Origin: an uncultured Gammaproteobacteria bacterium
Lineage (GTDB): Bacteria > Pseudomonadota > Gammaproteobacteria > Arenicellales > Poriferihabitantaceae
DNA: 64,000 bases
Assembly: GCA_947259885.1 (NCBI GenBank)
Contig: CAMYNW010000029.1
Span: forward strand, 31,510 to 95,509
Reading direction: 5' to 3'
Positions 9,481-17,101 of the stretch are shown here, piece after piece; position 1 is the stretch's first letter; every line of letters starts with the position of its first letter. A program made the position numbers and the translations under genes. A model generated the notes under the pieces. That model was given only the letters and a program-made list of their open reading frames with translations. It ran no database searches and had not been told where the DNA came from.

Positions 9481-9779
9481 ACTATTTCTAAACTCCTGAT
9501 TCACTTGTTGTGCTTGATATCAAGTCCGACAGGTAGTCGGCTACCGAACTTAGTCGAATACGGCGCTCACATCTACCGTTACGCCAGGCCTGGTCGCCAA
9601 TGAATTTGATCAGAAATTGAATAAATTTGGCTCAATTGTCGAAAATTCCTGTTCTTATTCGTTATTTAAATGAATTCGGCGAAACTGTGTCAGTTTAGAT
9701 GGCCAGGTTCCTGGAAGCATGTGTCCGTTCTTGTGTATTCTAGAAAGGCAATAACCAAATCTATTCAGAGGACAGTGAA
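9481..9779. other. Intergenic region upstream of the DGPF/sigma-factor operon
   Basis: About 300 bases without a gene. It holds the candidate sigma-factor-dependent promoter described separately (9637-9663) and GAGGA just before the ATG at 9780. No repeat or RNA gene is evident. Confidence 0.5.
9637..9663 (+). promoter_or_regulatory. Candidate ECF42-type promoter
   Basis: TGTCGA (9637-9642) is followed, after 17 bases, by CGTT (9660-9663). From memory, ECF42 sigma factors recognise TGTCGA at -35 and a short CG-starting motif at -10, upstream of DGPF genes. This site lies about 115 bases before the first DGPF gene and two genes before the sigma factor, so autoregulation is plausible. The -10 match is only partial. 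Confidence 0.45.
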
Positions 9780-10094
9780 ATGACTAAATATATTTTTGTA
9801 TATCATGGTGGTAGCCAACCACAAAGCGAAGAAGAGGGTGCCCAGGTAATGGCCGCGTGGCAGAATTGGCTCAATGGGATGGGAGATGCAGTGGCTGACT
9901 GGGGTAATCCGGTTGGAATGTCATCAACGGTTCATAGCGATGGGTCGGTTACCGGTGATGGGGGTGCGAATCCTACTAGCGGATATTCTCTGATCAATGC
10001 CGCCAGCATGGAAGAGGCTCTAGCGCTAGCAAAAGGGTGTCCTATACTACAAGCCCAGGGATCAGTCGAAGTTGCCGAAACGATGGAAATGTAA
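9780..10094 (+). CDS. YciI-like (DGPF domain) protein 1
   Basis: A 104-residue small soluble protein of the YCII-related superfamily. Visible elements are the MTKYIFVYHGG first strand, a central HSDGSVTGDGG segment in place of the DGPF motif, GYSLINAASMEEALALAKGCP and a final beta strand. These proteins have a dimeric ferredoxin-like fold; their biochemical role is unsettled. It is the first gene of a three-gene set with a second DGPF protein and an ECF sigma factor, an association known for ECF42 sigma factors. Confidence 0.82.
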   Translation: MTKYIFVYHGGSQPQSEEEGAQVMAAWQNWLNGMGDAVADWGNPVGMSSTVHSDGSVTGDGGANPTSGYSLINAASMEEALALAKGCPILQAQGSVEVAETMEM

Positions 10095-10114
10095 TCGAAC
10101 TAGAGAGGCTCAAG

Positions 10115-10480
10115 ATGCAATACCTGTTACTTATCTATAGTGCTGAAGATGCTGGTCCACAGCCAGGTGAAGCGGAATACGGCGAGTTTATGAACGATTA
10201 TTATGCATTCACTAAAGAGGTTAGAGAAAGAGGCATTTTTGAAGGTGGTCAACCTCTTGACAGGATCAGCACCGCAACCACTGTAAGTGTAAGAGATGGT
10301 GAGACGCAAGTCAGTGATGGCCCATTTGCAGAAACCAAGGAAGTTCTGGGTGGATACTATTTGCTTGATTGCAAAAACCTGGATGAAGCCTTGGAATGTG
10401 CTGCGAAGATTCCAACCGCAAAGTATGGCAGCATTGAAGTTCGTCCCATAATGCAGATTCCTGGTGCCGATCAAGCCTGA
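10115..10480 (+). CDS. YciI-like (DGPF domain) protein 2
   Basis: A 121-residue protein with the full DGPF signature: MQYLLLIYSAED at the start, VSDGPFAETKEVLGGYYLLDCKNLDEALECAAKIP in the middle and GSIEVRPI at the end. The start at 10115 is chosen because it gives the conserved first strand; it lies 20 bases after the previous stop. As with its partner, location before the sigma factor suggests it is part of that regulator's regulon or sensing mechanism; the role is not known. Confidence 0.88.
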   Translation: MQYLLLIYSAEDAGPQPGEAEYGEFMNDYYAFTKEVRERGIFEGGQPLDRISTATTVSVRDGETQVSDGPFAETKEVLGGYYLLDCKNLDEALECAAKIPTAKYGSIEVRPIMQIPGADQA

Positions 10481-10550
10481 CACTCTTTCCGTTGGCGGAA
10501 ACCGCTCGATCGAGTCACAACAGACTATTTTCAGTTGAATCTGATTTGAC

Positions 10551-11843
10551 GTGGCTCAATCCGATGTCATTAATAGCAATATTGAGCATACGGTAAGGGA
10601 CCATTATGGACGCATACTCGCAATCCTAGCAAAACAGTTTGGAGACATCGAACTTGCGGAGGATGTGCTGCAGGAAGCAATAGTATCTGCGTTAGAAAAG
10701 TGGCCTATGAGCGGGTGTCCTGAAAAGCCCGTCGCCTGGCTAATGCAGACGGCTAAGCACAAAGCGATAGACAGGCTAAGACGACAACAGGTATATCGTT
10801 CAAAAGCCGAACAACTGCTGATTCTTGAGCAAATTGAAAAAGAAGTAGCGATGGAGGGTGATATTTCAGAGTATCCCGATCAGAGATTAAGCTTAATTTT
10901 TACCTGTTGCCATCCTGCATTGGGTGAACAGGTTCGAGTGGCATTAACCCTGAAGACACTTTGTGGATTGTCCACATTACAAGTTGCGAAAGCTTTCCTG
11001 GTTTCAGAATCATCGATGGCCCAGAGAATAGTCAGGGCAAAGCGCAAGATAAAGTCAGCGGGGATTCCCTACCAGGTTCCACCAGCGCATCTAATCGAAC
11101 AACGGTTGTCTGCAGTCCTCGCAGTAATTTATTTTATTTATAATGAAGGATATTACCGTAGCGTTGGCGATAGTTTAATAAGCTCGGAGCTTTGTGAAGA
11201 AGGGGTCCATCTAGCAACTATGATGTTAGAACTATTGCCGGAAGAACCAGAGGTAATGGGTTTGCTGGCGCTACTTTATTTTCATCACGCGCGAAAAGCC
11301 GCAAGAATTAGTGACAAAGGTGAGTTGATCGATCTTGAGCATCAATACCGAGCAAGCTGGAACAGTTCCTTTATCGAAACTGCGGATCAACTTCTGAGAG
11401 ACGCCCTTGCTAAGAGTAAACCAGGCAGCTATCAAATTCAGGCTGCAATTAGTGCAGTGCATGCGCATGCAGCTAGGTTCAGCGATACTGACTGGAAGCA
11501 GATAGTATTGCTGTATCAGAAGCTGGAATCGATAGATAGCAATCCGGTCATTAAGTTAAACCTAGCAGTCGCACTTTCCTTTGCCGAGGAACCAGCAATC
11601 GGCCTAATGTATCTTGATCAAATTAGTAATCTGGATAGGCTCGGTGCTTATCATCCCTATTTCACCGCTCGGGCAGAGCTATTGCGACGGCTTGGAAATC
11701 TGCAAGAATCCAGATTGATGTATCAAAAGGCGATTGGACTATGTGATAACTCCATCGAGAGAAACCACCTGCTGAGAAGGATGCGATCACTGGACTGCTT
11801 GGTCTTGCCATCGTTCCAGGAAGGGAGCGAGTCAACGGTCTGA
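10551..11843 (+). CDS. ECF sigma factor, ECF42-like, with C-terminal TPR-like extension
   Basis: A 430-residue sigma factor. Sigma region 2 (about residues 12-75: YGRILAILAKQFGDIELAEDVLQEA, then KHKAIDRLRR) is followed by region 4 (about residues 110-165: TLCGLSTLQVAKAFLVSESSMAQRIVRAKRKI). The long helical C-terminal part (DUF6596, then TPR-like) is typical of ECF42, which lacks a classical anti-sigma factor. The GTG start follows the DGPF gene by 70 bases. The last 15-20 residues derive from an antisense fragment of a HAD hydrolase gene joined near 11790, so the natural C-terminus has been replaced; the functional domains are unaffected. Confidence 0.88.
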   Translation: MAQSDVINSNIEHTVRDHYGRILAILAKQFGDIELAEDVLQEAIVSALEKWPMSGCPEKPVAWLMQTAKHKAIDRLRRQQVYRSKAEQLLILEQIEKEVAMEGDISEYPDQRLSLIFTCCHPALGEQVRVALTLKTLCGLSTLQVAKAFLVSESSMAQRIVRAKRKIKSAGIPYQVPPAHLIEQRLSAVLAVIYFIYNEGYYRSVGDSLISSELCEEGVHLATMMLELLPEEPEVMGLLALLYFHHARKAARISDKGELIDLEHQYRASWNSSFIETADQLLRDALAKSKPGSYQIQAAISAVHAHAARFSDTDWKQIVLLYQKLESIDSNPVIKLNLAVALSFAEEPAIGLMYLDQISNLDRLGAYHPYFTARAELLRRLGNLQESRLMYQKAIGLCDNSIERNHLLRRMRSLDCLVLPSFQEGSESTV

Positions 11844-11911
11844 GCGTCCGCCGGGGTACTGAAGACCAGGAAGAAGCCCAGTGTGCATACAGTGAGTAAA
11901 GTTCGTTTCAT
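11791..11911 (-). pseudogene. N-terminal fragment of a secreted HAD-family hydrolase
   Basis: On the minus strand an ATG at 11911 opens a clean signal peptide (MKRTLLTVCTLGFFLVFS) followed by TPADAQTVDSLPSWNDGKTK. The last 74 bases (11791-11864) match 15671-15744 in inverted orientation with two mismatches; that copy is the start of the HAD pseudogene. After 11791 the frame runs into the antisense of the sigma-factor gene. This is a truncated paralogue, left by a rearrangement. Its signal-peptide half differs from the other copy, so it is not a simple recent duplication. Confidence 0.75.
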
Positions 11912-11933
11912 TATCAATATACCCCTCTATAGT

Positions 11934-11964
11934 CAGCGATCAGCGATCAGCGATCAGCGATCAG
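11934..11964. repeat. 7-bp tandem repeat (CAGCGAT)
   Basis: Four perfect tandem copies of CAGCGAT (11934-11961) followed by a partial CAG. It sits between the HAD fragment and the SDR fragment, in DNA without intact genes, and is a likely slippage site or a junction trace. Confidence 0.85.
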
Positions 11965-12092
11965 GGACCAGCTAACGCTATGCATCACCGGATTTATGGA
12001 GCCGCAGGCGGAACAAGTTCCATGTGCGTGCGTTTGTTATGCTTTCTTTATATTTAACCCGTCCGGTCAAGTACCACCTGCTGCATTCTAAA

Positions 12093-12295
12093 CTACGTAA
12101 TGGTCTGGCCTCCGTCAATGACAAGTACATGACCGGTTATGAACGAGGAGGTATCATCACAAAGCCATACAGCAGCGTCTGCAATATTTTGGGATAGACC
12201 CATACGTCCCATTGGAATTAGAGCAATCAACTGCTCTGTTAATTCAGGATGTTGATCCAAACCAGCTGCCATACCTGACTCGGTATGTCCAGGAC
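12093..12295 (-). pseudogene. C-terminal fragment of a short-chain dehydrogenase/reductase
   Basis: The minus strand, read from about 12295 to the TAG at 12093-12095, encodes the classical SDR end: CPGHTESGMAAG, then IPMGRMGLSQNIADAAVWL, then SSFITGHVLVIDGGQTIT and stop. This covers the substrate loop after the catalytic Tyr/Lys and the final strand; the Rossmann core and active site are missing. The fragment stops where the IS3 transposase fragment begins on the other strand, so the IS probably truncated it. Confidence 0.8.
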
Positions 12296-12680
12296 AGTTT
12301 GAATATGGCTATCCAGCATCGCAAGCCCGGTCCTGGTTTGATTCATCATGCTGATCGAATAGCGACCTACGCCACAGACCGGTATCAAGAGACCCAACAA
12401 GAACACGGCATCATTCCTAGCATGCGTCGCAAGCGAGACTGCTGGGACAATGCTGTAGCAGAGAGTTTCTTTAGCAACCTAAAGAATGAGCTGACTTACT
12501 GGACGACGTTTAACAACAGAGACCAAGCACGATCAGCGATCTTTGATTACATTGAAATATTCTATAATCGAAAGCGACTGCATCAAACTCTGAATTATGC
12601 ATCTCCGGATGCCTATGAACAGAAGATGATTGGAGCTTAATTTAACGGTCCGTGAAAGTTAGTACCCTTCATTGTGTCCC
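12291..12680 (+). mobile_element. IS3-family element remnant, 3' part
   Basis: From about 12291 to the TAA at 12638-12640 the plus strand encodes the end of an IS3-type OrfB transposase: SLNMAIQHRKPGPGLIHHADR, then HGIIPSMRRKRDCWDNAVAESFFSNLKNEL with the catalytic Glu, and YNRKRLHQTLNYASPDAYEQ. The DDE domain start and OrfA are absent. The segment after DR is degenerate compared with the usual GSQYAS. The following CGGTCCGTGAAAG stretch may belong to the terminal repeat; no left end is seen. Reading starts inside the SDR debris, so no functional start is likely. Confidence 0.8.
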
Positions 12681-13057
12681 CAAAATCTATAAACTATAAC
12701 TCGAGCGCAGACCCATTCGTAAGAACTGTCCCTGATAAATCTGGACACGTGCTCTAACTTCCAGTATTCCCTTTTTCTGCTGCTAATGCCATCCAGTGCC
12801 AGTCATTGCCAGCCAGTACCGGTCACTCCCACTCGATTGTAAATAAGCCCTTTTTACACATTCAATTCACTAACTTATTTTTTGAACAGCTGACAATACC
12901 ATGAACAATACCATGTTCAGAAATCGTTGCTAGTTGTCACTGAAAATTACAAACCTTATGCGGCCAATCGGCAGGCTATGTCAGCTTTCGCTGTAGATCA
13001 CTGGAGCTCAAGCGCTATTCAACGACACGCTCTTGCGCAATAAGCGCATCTAATATA
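12641..13057. other. Gene-free region before vapBC
   Basis: About 420 bases with no supported gene. It holds the possible IS3 end, a short stretch rich in CCAGT/CCGGT words (12793-12823), and otherwise unremarkable sequence. Confidence 0.45.
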
Positions 13058-13071
13058 ACATCATATGATGT
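13058..13071. promoter_or_regulatory. Palindromic operator candidate of vapBC
   Basis: ACATCATATGATGT is a perfect 14-bp palindrome, 35 bases before the vapB start. VapB antitoxins usually repress their own operon by binding such inverted repeats near the promoter. Position and symmetry support an operator; binding is inferred. Confidence 0.5.
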
Positions 13072-13105
13072 CATAAATTATGCCTCCTGATGAGGGAGAT
13101 TACTC

Positions 13106-13306
13106 ATGAGAACCACACTGAATATCGATGACCAATTACTGGCAGAGGCTCAGCGGATTACTGGGGTGAGCGAGAAAGTTGCACTCGTTCGAGAGGGGCT
13201 GCGCGCCCTTATTGAGCGAGAAAGCGCGCGCCGGTTGGCGCGACTGGGAGGAAGCGAGCCTCAACTGAAACCAATACCTCGTCGCCAGTCCGATCCTGCA
13301 AAATGA
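13106..13306 (+). CDS. vapB: VapB-family antitoxin
   Basis: A 66-residue antitoxin. The N-terminal part MRTTLNIDDQLLAEAQRITG followed by KVALVREGLRALIERE is the short ribbon-helix-helix pattern of the VapB group paired with PIN toxins; the basic, Pro-containing tail probably wraps the toxin active site. GGGAG lies about 10 bases before the ATG. It overlaps vapC by four bases (ATGA), the usual coupling in type II toxin-antitoxin operons. The pair is intact within a region full of pseudogenes. Confidence 0.9.
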   Translation: MRTTLNIDDQLLAEAQRITGVSEKVALVREGLRALIERESARRLARLGGSEPQLKPIPRRQSDPAK

Positions 13307-13668
13307 TCTTGGTCGATACTTCGATCTGGATCGACCATCTGCGCTCCGGTGATACCCGGCTTGCTGATTTACTTGACCGAAGCCAGGTACTGACACACCC
13401 CTTTGTCATAGGTGAACTGGCATGCGGAAATTTGCGCAACCGCGATGAAATTCTCAGACTGGCCAATGACCTTCCACAGTCACCGGTCGCCTCCGCGGCA
13501 GAGGCACTGCACTTTATCGAACGTAATCAACTGATGGGATTGGGAGTCGGTTATATTGATATCCATCTGCTTGCTGCAACCGCATTGGCGGAAAATGCCA
13601 TGCTCTGGACAGGCGATAAACGACTGAAGAAAGTTGCAAGCAAGTTGAAACTGGCGTTTGACGAATAA
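13303..13668 (+). CDS. vapC: VapC-family PIN-domain toxin
   Basis: A 121-residue PIN-domain ribonuclease. The acidic metal-binding residues are in place: Asp5 (ILVDTSIWI), Glu38 (VIGELACG), Asp86 (GYIDIHLLAA) and Asp105 (LWTGDKRL). VapC toxins cleave tRNA or rRNA until bound by VapB. Full length, translationally coupled to vapB. It stabilises the local DNA if lost, which may explain survival amid decaying genes. Confidence 0.92.
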   Translation: MILVDTSIWIDHLRSGDTRLADLLDRSQVLTHPFVIGELACGNLRNRDEILRLANDLPQSPVASAAEALHFIERNQLMGLGVGYIDIHLLAATALAENAMLWTGDKRLKKVASKLKLAFDE

Positions 13669-13829
13669 TCCTTGGATTAACCGAAATCCTGCGGCCAACT
13701 GGTCGGCGTTGTAGATATTTTAAGATTGGAATATTTGGTTTAACTCATTAAGTTAGCATATTTACTAAAGTTAGAATAATATATATGCAGTAGAAAATGT
13801 TAAAAATTAAATCCTAAAGGAAAACGATT

Positions 13830-15437
13830 ATGATGCAAATACGACTTGCCGCGATCATCGCGCTTCTATCGACTATAGGGCTGGGGACAAGCGCCTCTGC
13901 ACAGGACAGGCCCAACATCCTGGTGATCTGGGGCGACGATGTAGGGCAAACGAACATCTCGGCCTATACGATGGGGCTGGTGGGCTACCAGACGCCGAAC
14001 ATCGACCGGATCGCCGATGAGGGCATCATATTTACTGACTACTACGCCGAGCAGTCCTGTACAGCCGGCCGATCCACCTTCATCACCGGGCAGACGGCCT
14101 TCCGTACCGGGCTTTCAAAGGTCGGCCTGCCTGGGGCCCCGCAGGGCATGAAGGAACAAGACGCCACCATCGCTGCGCTTCTCAAGAAACAGGGCTATGC
14201 GACAGGGCAGTTTGGCAAGAACCACCTCGGCGACCTCGACGAGCATTTGCCGACAAAACATGGCTTCGACGAGTTTTTTGGCAACCTCTATCATCTGAAC
14301 GCCGAGGAAGAGCCGGAGAACGAGGACTATCCCAATGACCTGGTCATGAAGGACGGTCGTTCCTTCGCCGAGGTCTTCGGCCCGCGCGGCGTACTTAAGA
14401 CTGCCGCCGTCTACGACGAAAATGGGGCTGTCACCGGTCAGGAGATCGAAGACACCGGCGCACTCACCAAGAAGCGCATGGAAACCGTCGACGATGAGAC
14501 CCTTGCCGCCGCGATCGAGTTCATCCGGGCCAAGGAACAAGAGGATGTGCCCTGGTTTGTCTGGTGGAACGGTACACGCATGCACTTCCGGGTCCACGTC
14601 ACCGAAGAGCGCCGAGCCATGGCCAATGAGGTCGCTGGTAAAAAAGTCGATGAGTACGCCGCAGGCATGATCGAGCATGACATGCATGTAGGCCAGTTCC
14701 TCGACCTGATTGACGAACTCGGCATTGCCGAGGAGACGCTGGTGTTCTACTCCACCGACAACGGGCCGCACATGAACACCTGGCCGGATGCAGCGTGGTC
14801 GCCGTTCCGTGGTGAAAAGAACACCAATTGGGAAGGCGCGTTCCGCGTACCGGCCATGGTGCGCTGGCCCGGCAAGATCGAGGCCGGGCGAATCTCAAAT
14901 GAGATCATGCACCACATGGACTGGCTGCCGACCTTCCTGGCCGTGGCTGGTGTGGATGACATCAAGGAGCAGCTAAAGGGAGATGGTGTTAAGGCGATCG
15001 GGCGTGACTACCGGGTCCACCTCGATGGCTACAACACGCTGCCCTACCTTCTGGGTGAAGAGGAAACGACACCGCGCGACGAGATCTTCTATTTCTCGGA
15101 TACCGGTGATCTGACCGCCCTGCGATACGACGAATGGAAGGTTGTCTTCATGGAGCATCGCTTCCCGCAGACTATGCGGGCCTGGGCGGAACCCTGGACC
15201 GTTCTGCGCATGCCGCTGCTATTCAACCTGCGGCGCGATCCCTATGAGCGTGGGCAGATCACATCGAACACCTATTACGATTGGTTCCTAGATCGCGTCT
15301 TCCTGTTGGCGCCGGCGGCGGCTTACGTAGGCCAATTCCTTGCCACCTTCGAGGAGTTCCCGCCCAGCCAGAAGCCGGGATCGTTCACCATCGGCGATGC
15401 GAAGGAGAAGATCCTCAACACTATCGGATCGCCTTAG
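13830..15437 (+). CDS. Secreted type I sulfatase (arylsulfatase family)
   Basis: A 535-residue exported sulfatase. A signal peptide covers residues 1-24 (ends SASAQ). Metal-binding GDD (residues 35-37) and the formylglycine motif C-T-A-G-R (Cys77 to Arg81) show a type I enzyme that needs a maturase; GKNHLGDL and STDNGPH supply further active-site Lys/His/Asp/Asn. It removes sulfate esters; the substrate cannot be read from sequence. No maturase is in the window. The gene is visibly richer in G+C than its neighbours and lies between pseudogenes, suggesting horizontal origin. A second, fragmentary relative lies at about 16745-16818. Confidence 0.9.
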   Translation: MMQIRLAAIIALLSTIGLGTSASAQDRPNILVIWGDDVGQTNISAYTMGLVGYQTPNIDRIADEGIIFTDYYAEQSCTAGRSTFITGQTAFRTGLSKVGLPGAPQGMKEQDATIAALLKKQGYATGQFGKNHLGDLDEHLPTKHGFDEFFGNLYHLNAEEEPENEDYPNDLVMKDGRSFAEVFGPRGVLKTAAVYDENGAVTGQEIEDTGALTKKRMETVDDETLAAAIEFIRAKEQEDVPWFVWWNGTRMHFRVHVTEERRAMANEVAGKKVDEYAAGMIEHDMHVGQFLDLIDELGIAEETLVFYSTDNGPHMNTWPDAAWSPFRGEKNTNWEGAFRVPAMVRWPGKIEAGRISNEIMHHMDWLPTFLAVAGVDDIKEQLKGDGVKAIGRDYRVHLDGYNTLPYLLGEEETTPRDEIFYFSDTGDLTALRYDEWKVVFMEHRFPQTMRAWAEPWTVLRMPLLFNLRRDPYERGQITSNTYYDWFLDRVFLLAPAAAYVGQFLATFEEFPPSQKPGSFTIGDAKEKILNTIGSP

Positions 15438-15453
15438 GGAATCTGGCGGCATC

Positions 15454-15488
15454 GGCCCAAGCGTTGTCCAAGGGGCAACGCTTGGGCC
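15454..15488. terminator. Strong hairpin after the sulfatase gene
   Basis: A perfect 13-bp stem (15454-15466 with 15476-15488) and a 9-base loop begins 16 bases after the sulfatase stop. There is no T run behind it, so it may be a factor-assisted terminator or an RNA-stabilising hairpin. Confidence 0.5.
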
Positions 15489-15596
15489 AAGCCGACCCTT
15501 CCGTACGCAAACAGGGATAGACCACAAGTTGCCTTGGCAAACTTAGTCTGTCCTTTTTTTATTTCCTTTTATATTTTTAACAGTGGTGAATGATCA

Positions 15597-16624
15597 ATGA
15601 TCAGGAAGCCCATCATCAGGAGTCTAGCCACCGCCCTCGCCTTGTTAGCCCTTGCTCACGTGGGTCTGGCCTTCAGTACCCCGGCGGACGCACAGACCGT
15701 TGACTCGCTCCCCTCCTGGAACGATGGCAAGACCAAGCAGTCCATTGTCGAATTCGTGGCGACGGTAACAGAGAAAGGGTCGCCAGACTTTGTACCACCC
15801 GCTGAGCGCATCGCCGTGTTCGACAACGACGGCACACTTTGGGCCGAACAGCCGATGTATTTCTTTCTCCTCTTCGGCGCTCGACCGTGTCAAGGTGCTC
15901 GCACCAGAGCATCCTGAATGGAAGGACCAGGAACCCTTCGCCTCGCTGCTCAAGGGGACGTCAAAGGCGCATTTGCAGGTGGCGAACATGCGATCCTCGA
16001 AATCGTCATGGCTACCCACGCGGGCAACACCACCGAGCAGTTCGAGAAGATCATGAAGGATTGGATATCCACGGCAAAACATCCCACGAGCAAGCGCCTG
16101 TGCACGGAGATGGTCTATTAGCCCATGCTGGAGTTGCTCGATTACCTTCGGGCCAATGGTTTCAAAACCTTCATCGTTTCCGGCGGCGGCATCGAGTTCA
16201 TGCGCCCGTGGTCCGAGAAAGTCTACGGTATCCCACCTGAGCAGGTGATTGGCAGCAGCATCAAGGTGAAGTTCGAGATGCACGAAGGCACGCCGGTTCT
16301 TGTCCGCCTGCCGGAACTCGACTTCTTTGACGACAAGGAAGGCAAGCCCATTGCTATCCACCAGCAAATCGGTCGACGGCCCATTGCAGCGTTCGGCAAC
16401 TCCGACGGCGACCTGCAGATGCTGCAATGGACCACTGCCGGAAAGGGGCCGCGGTTCGCGCTATACGTCCACCACACTGATGCCAAGCGCGAATGGGCCT
16501 ACGATCGAGAGTTCCAAGCTTTGGCCGTCTCGACAAAGGCCTCGACGAAGCGCAGGCGAAAGGCTGGACGGTTGTTGACATGAAGCAGGACTGGAAGGTC
16601 ATCTACCCGCACGAGAAAAACTGA
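15597..16624 (+). pseudogene. Secreted HAD-family phosphatase, multiply disrupted
   Basis: The pieces together make a secreted HAD hydrolase of about 340 residues: signal peptide (residues 1-33), nucleophile motif AVFDNDGTLW, FIVSGGGIEFMRPW (motif II), and AAFGNSDGDLQML (motif IV). Four lesions are visible: a frameshift near 15862 after QPMYF, a compensating shift near 15955 at SLLKG, an in-frame TAG at 16119-16121 where relatives have Gln (MVYQPML), and a shift near 16520 after AYDRE. The last frame continues GRLDKGLDEAQAKGW to the stop at 16622-16624. The gene follows the sulfatase and was probably its partner. Confidence 0.85.
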
Positions 16625-16739
16625 CAACAGGAATGTATTGGCAAGGCCAATAAGCGATTGCAGTCGACCGCATTCTGCCGCCGGGTCGGCGGCAGCGGTC
16701 GGCGACGCGTGGCCAGTGCGATAAGCCGCCCTTCACGTT

Positions 16740-16820
16740 TTTCCCGAGACGAATGGTCGAACACGGCATGCACTTCGGCCAGTTTCTTGATCTACTGGAC
16801 GAACTTGGCATCGCCGATGT
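16740..16820 (+). pseudogene. Internal fragment of a second sulfatase
   Basis: MVEHGMHFGQFLDLLDELGIAD (from 16753) aligns with MIEHDMHVGQFLDLIDELGIAE of the intact sulfatase at about 14665-14730, but the DNA has diverged. Only about 25 codons remain; the sequence then switches to azoreductase at about 16820. It is the remnant of another sulfatase gene. Confidence 0.75.
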
Positions 16821-16821
16821 A

Positions 16822-17101
16822 ATCTTTCGCTATAAGTATCAATGGCCCCGAGGGACTGCTCAAGGGCAAGCAGGCAGATATTATTATTACGACGGGTGGT
16901 GTGCTATTGGAGAGCCCGGTAGAATTTGTTGGCGGTTACCTGAAGCAGGTCTTTGGTTTCATCGGTATCGACGATATTAATATTCTAGAGGCCGACCAGA
17001 TGAACCTCGATGCCGAGACAAGCTTTACTCAGGCGCTGTTAAAAATCGAACAAAAGTATCAGGCCACAGCGGCCCAGGAGCAAGCCAATGAACACACGTA
17101 A
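16822..17101 (+). pseudogene. C-terminal fragment of an FMN-dependent azoreductase (AzoR type)
   Basis: The remaining part reads FRY, then in the next frame SINGPEGLLKGKQADIIITTGG, GGYLKQVFGFIGIDDINILEAD and a final helix to the stop at 17099-17101. This is the end of the flavodoxin-fold NADH:quinone/azo reductase. A frameshift lies near 16834 and the N-terminal half is missing. Its end overlaps the pirin start by 14 bases, so the two genes were once an operon. Confidence 0.78.

Noticed and set aside
14115..14771. 218-residue minus-strand frame inside the sulfatase
   Set aside because: A mirror frame caused by G+C-rich codons; the plus strand holds the sulfatase active-site motifs.
15645..16427. 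260-residue minus-strand frame opposite the HAD pseudogene
   Set aside because: The plus strand gives clear HAD motifs despite lesions; the minus frame shows no family pattern.
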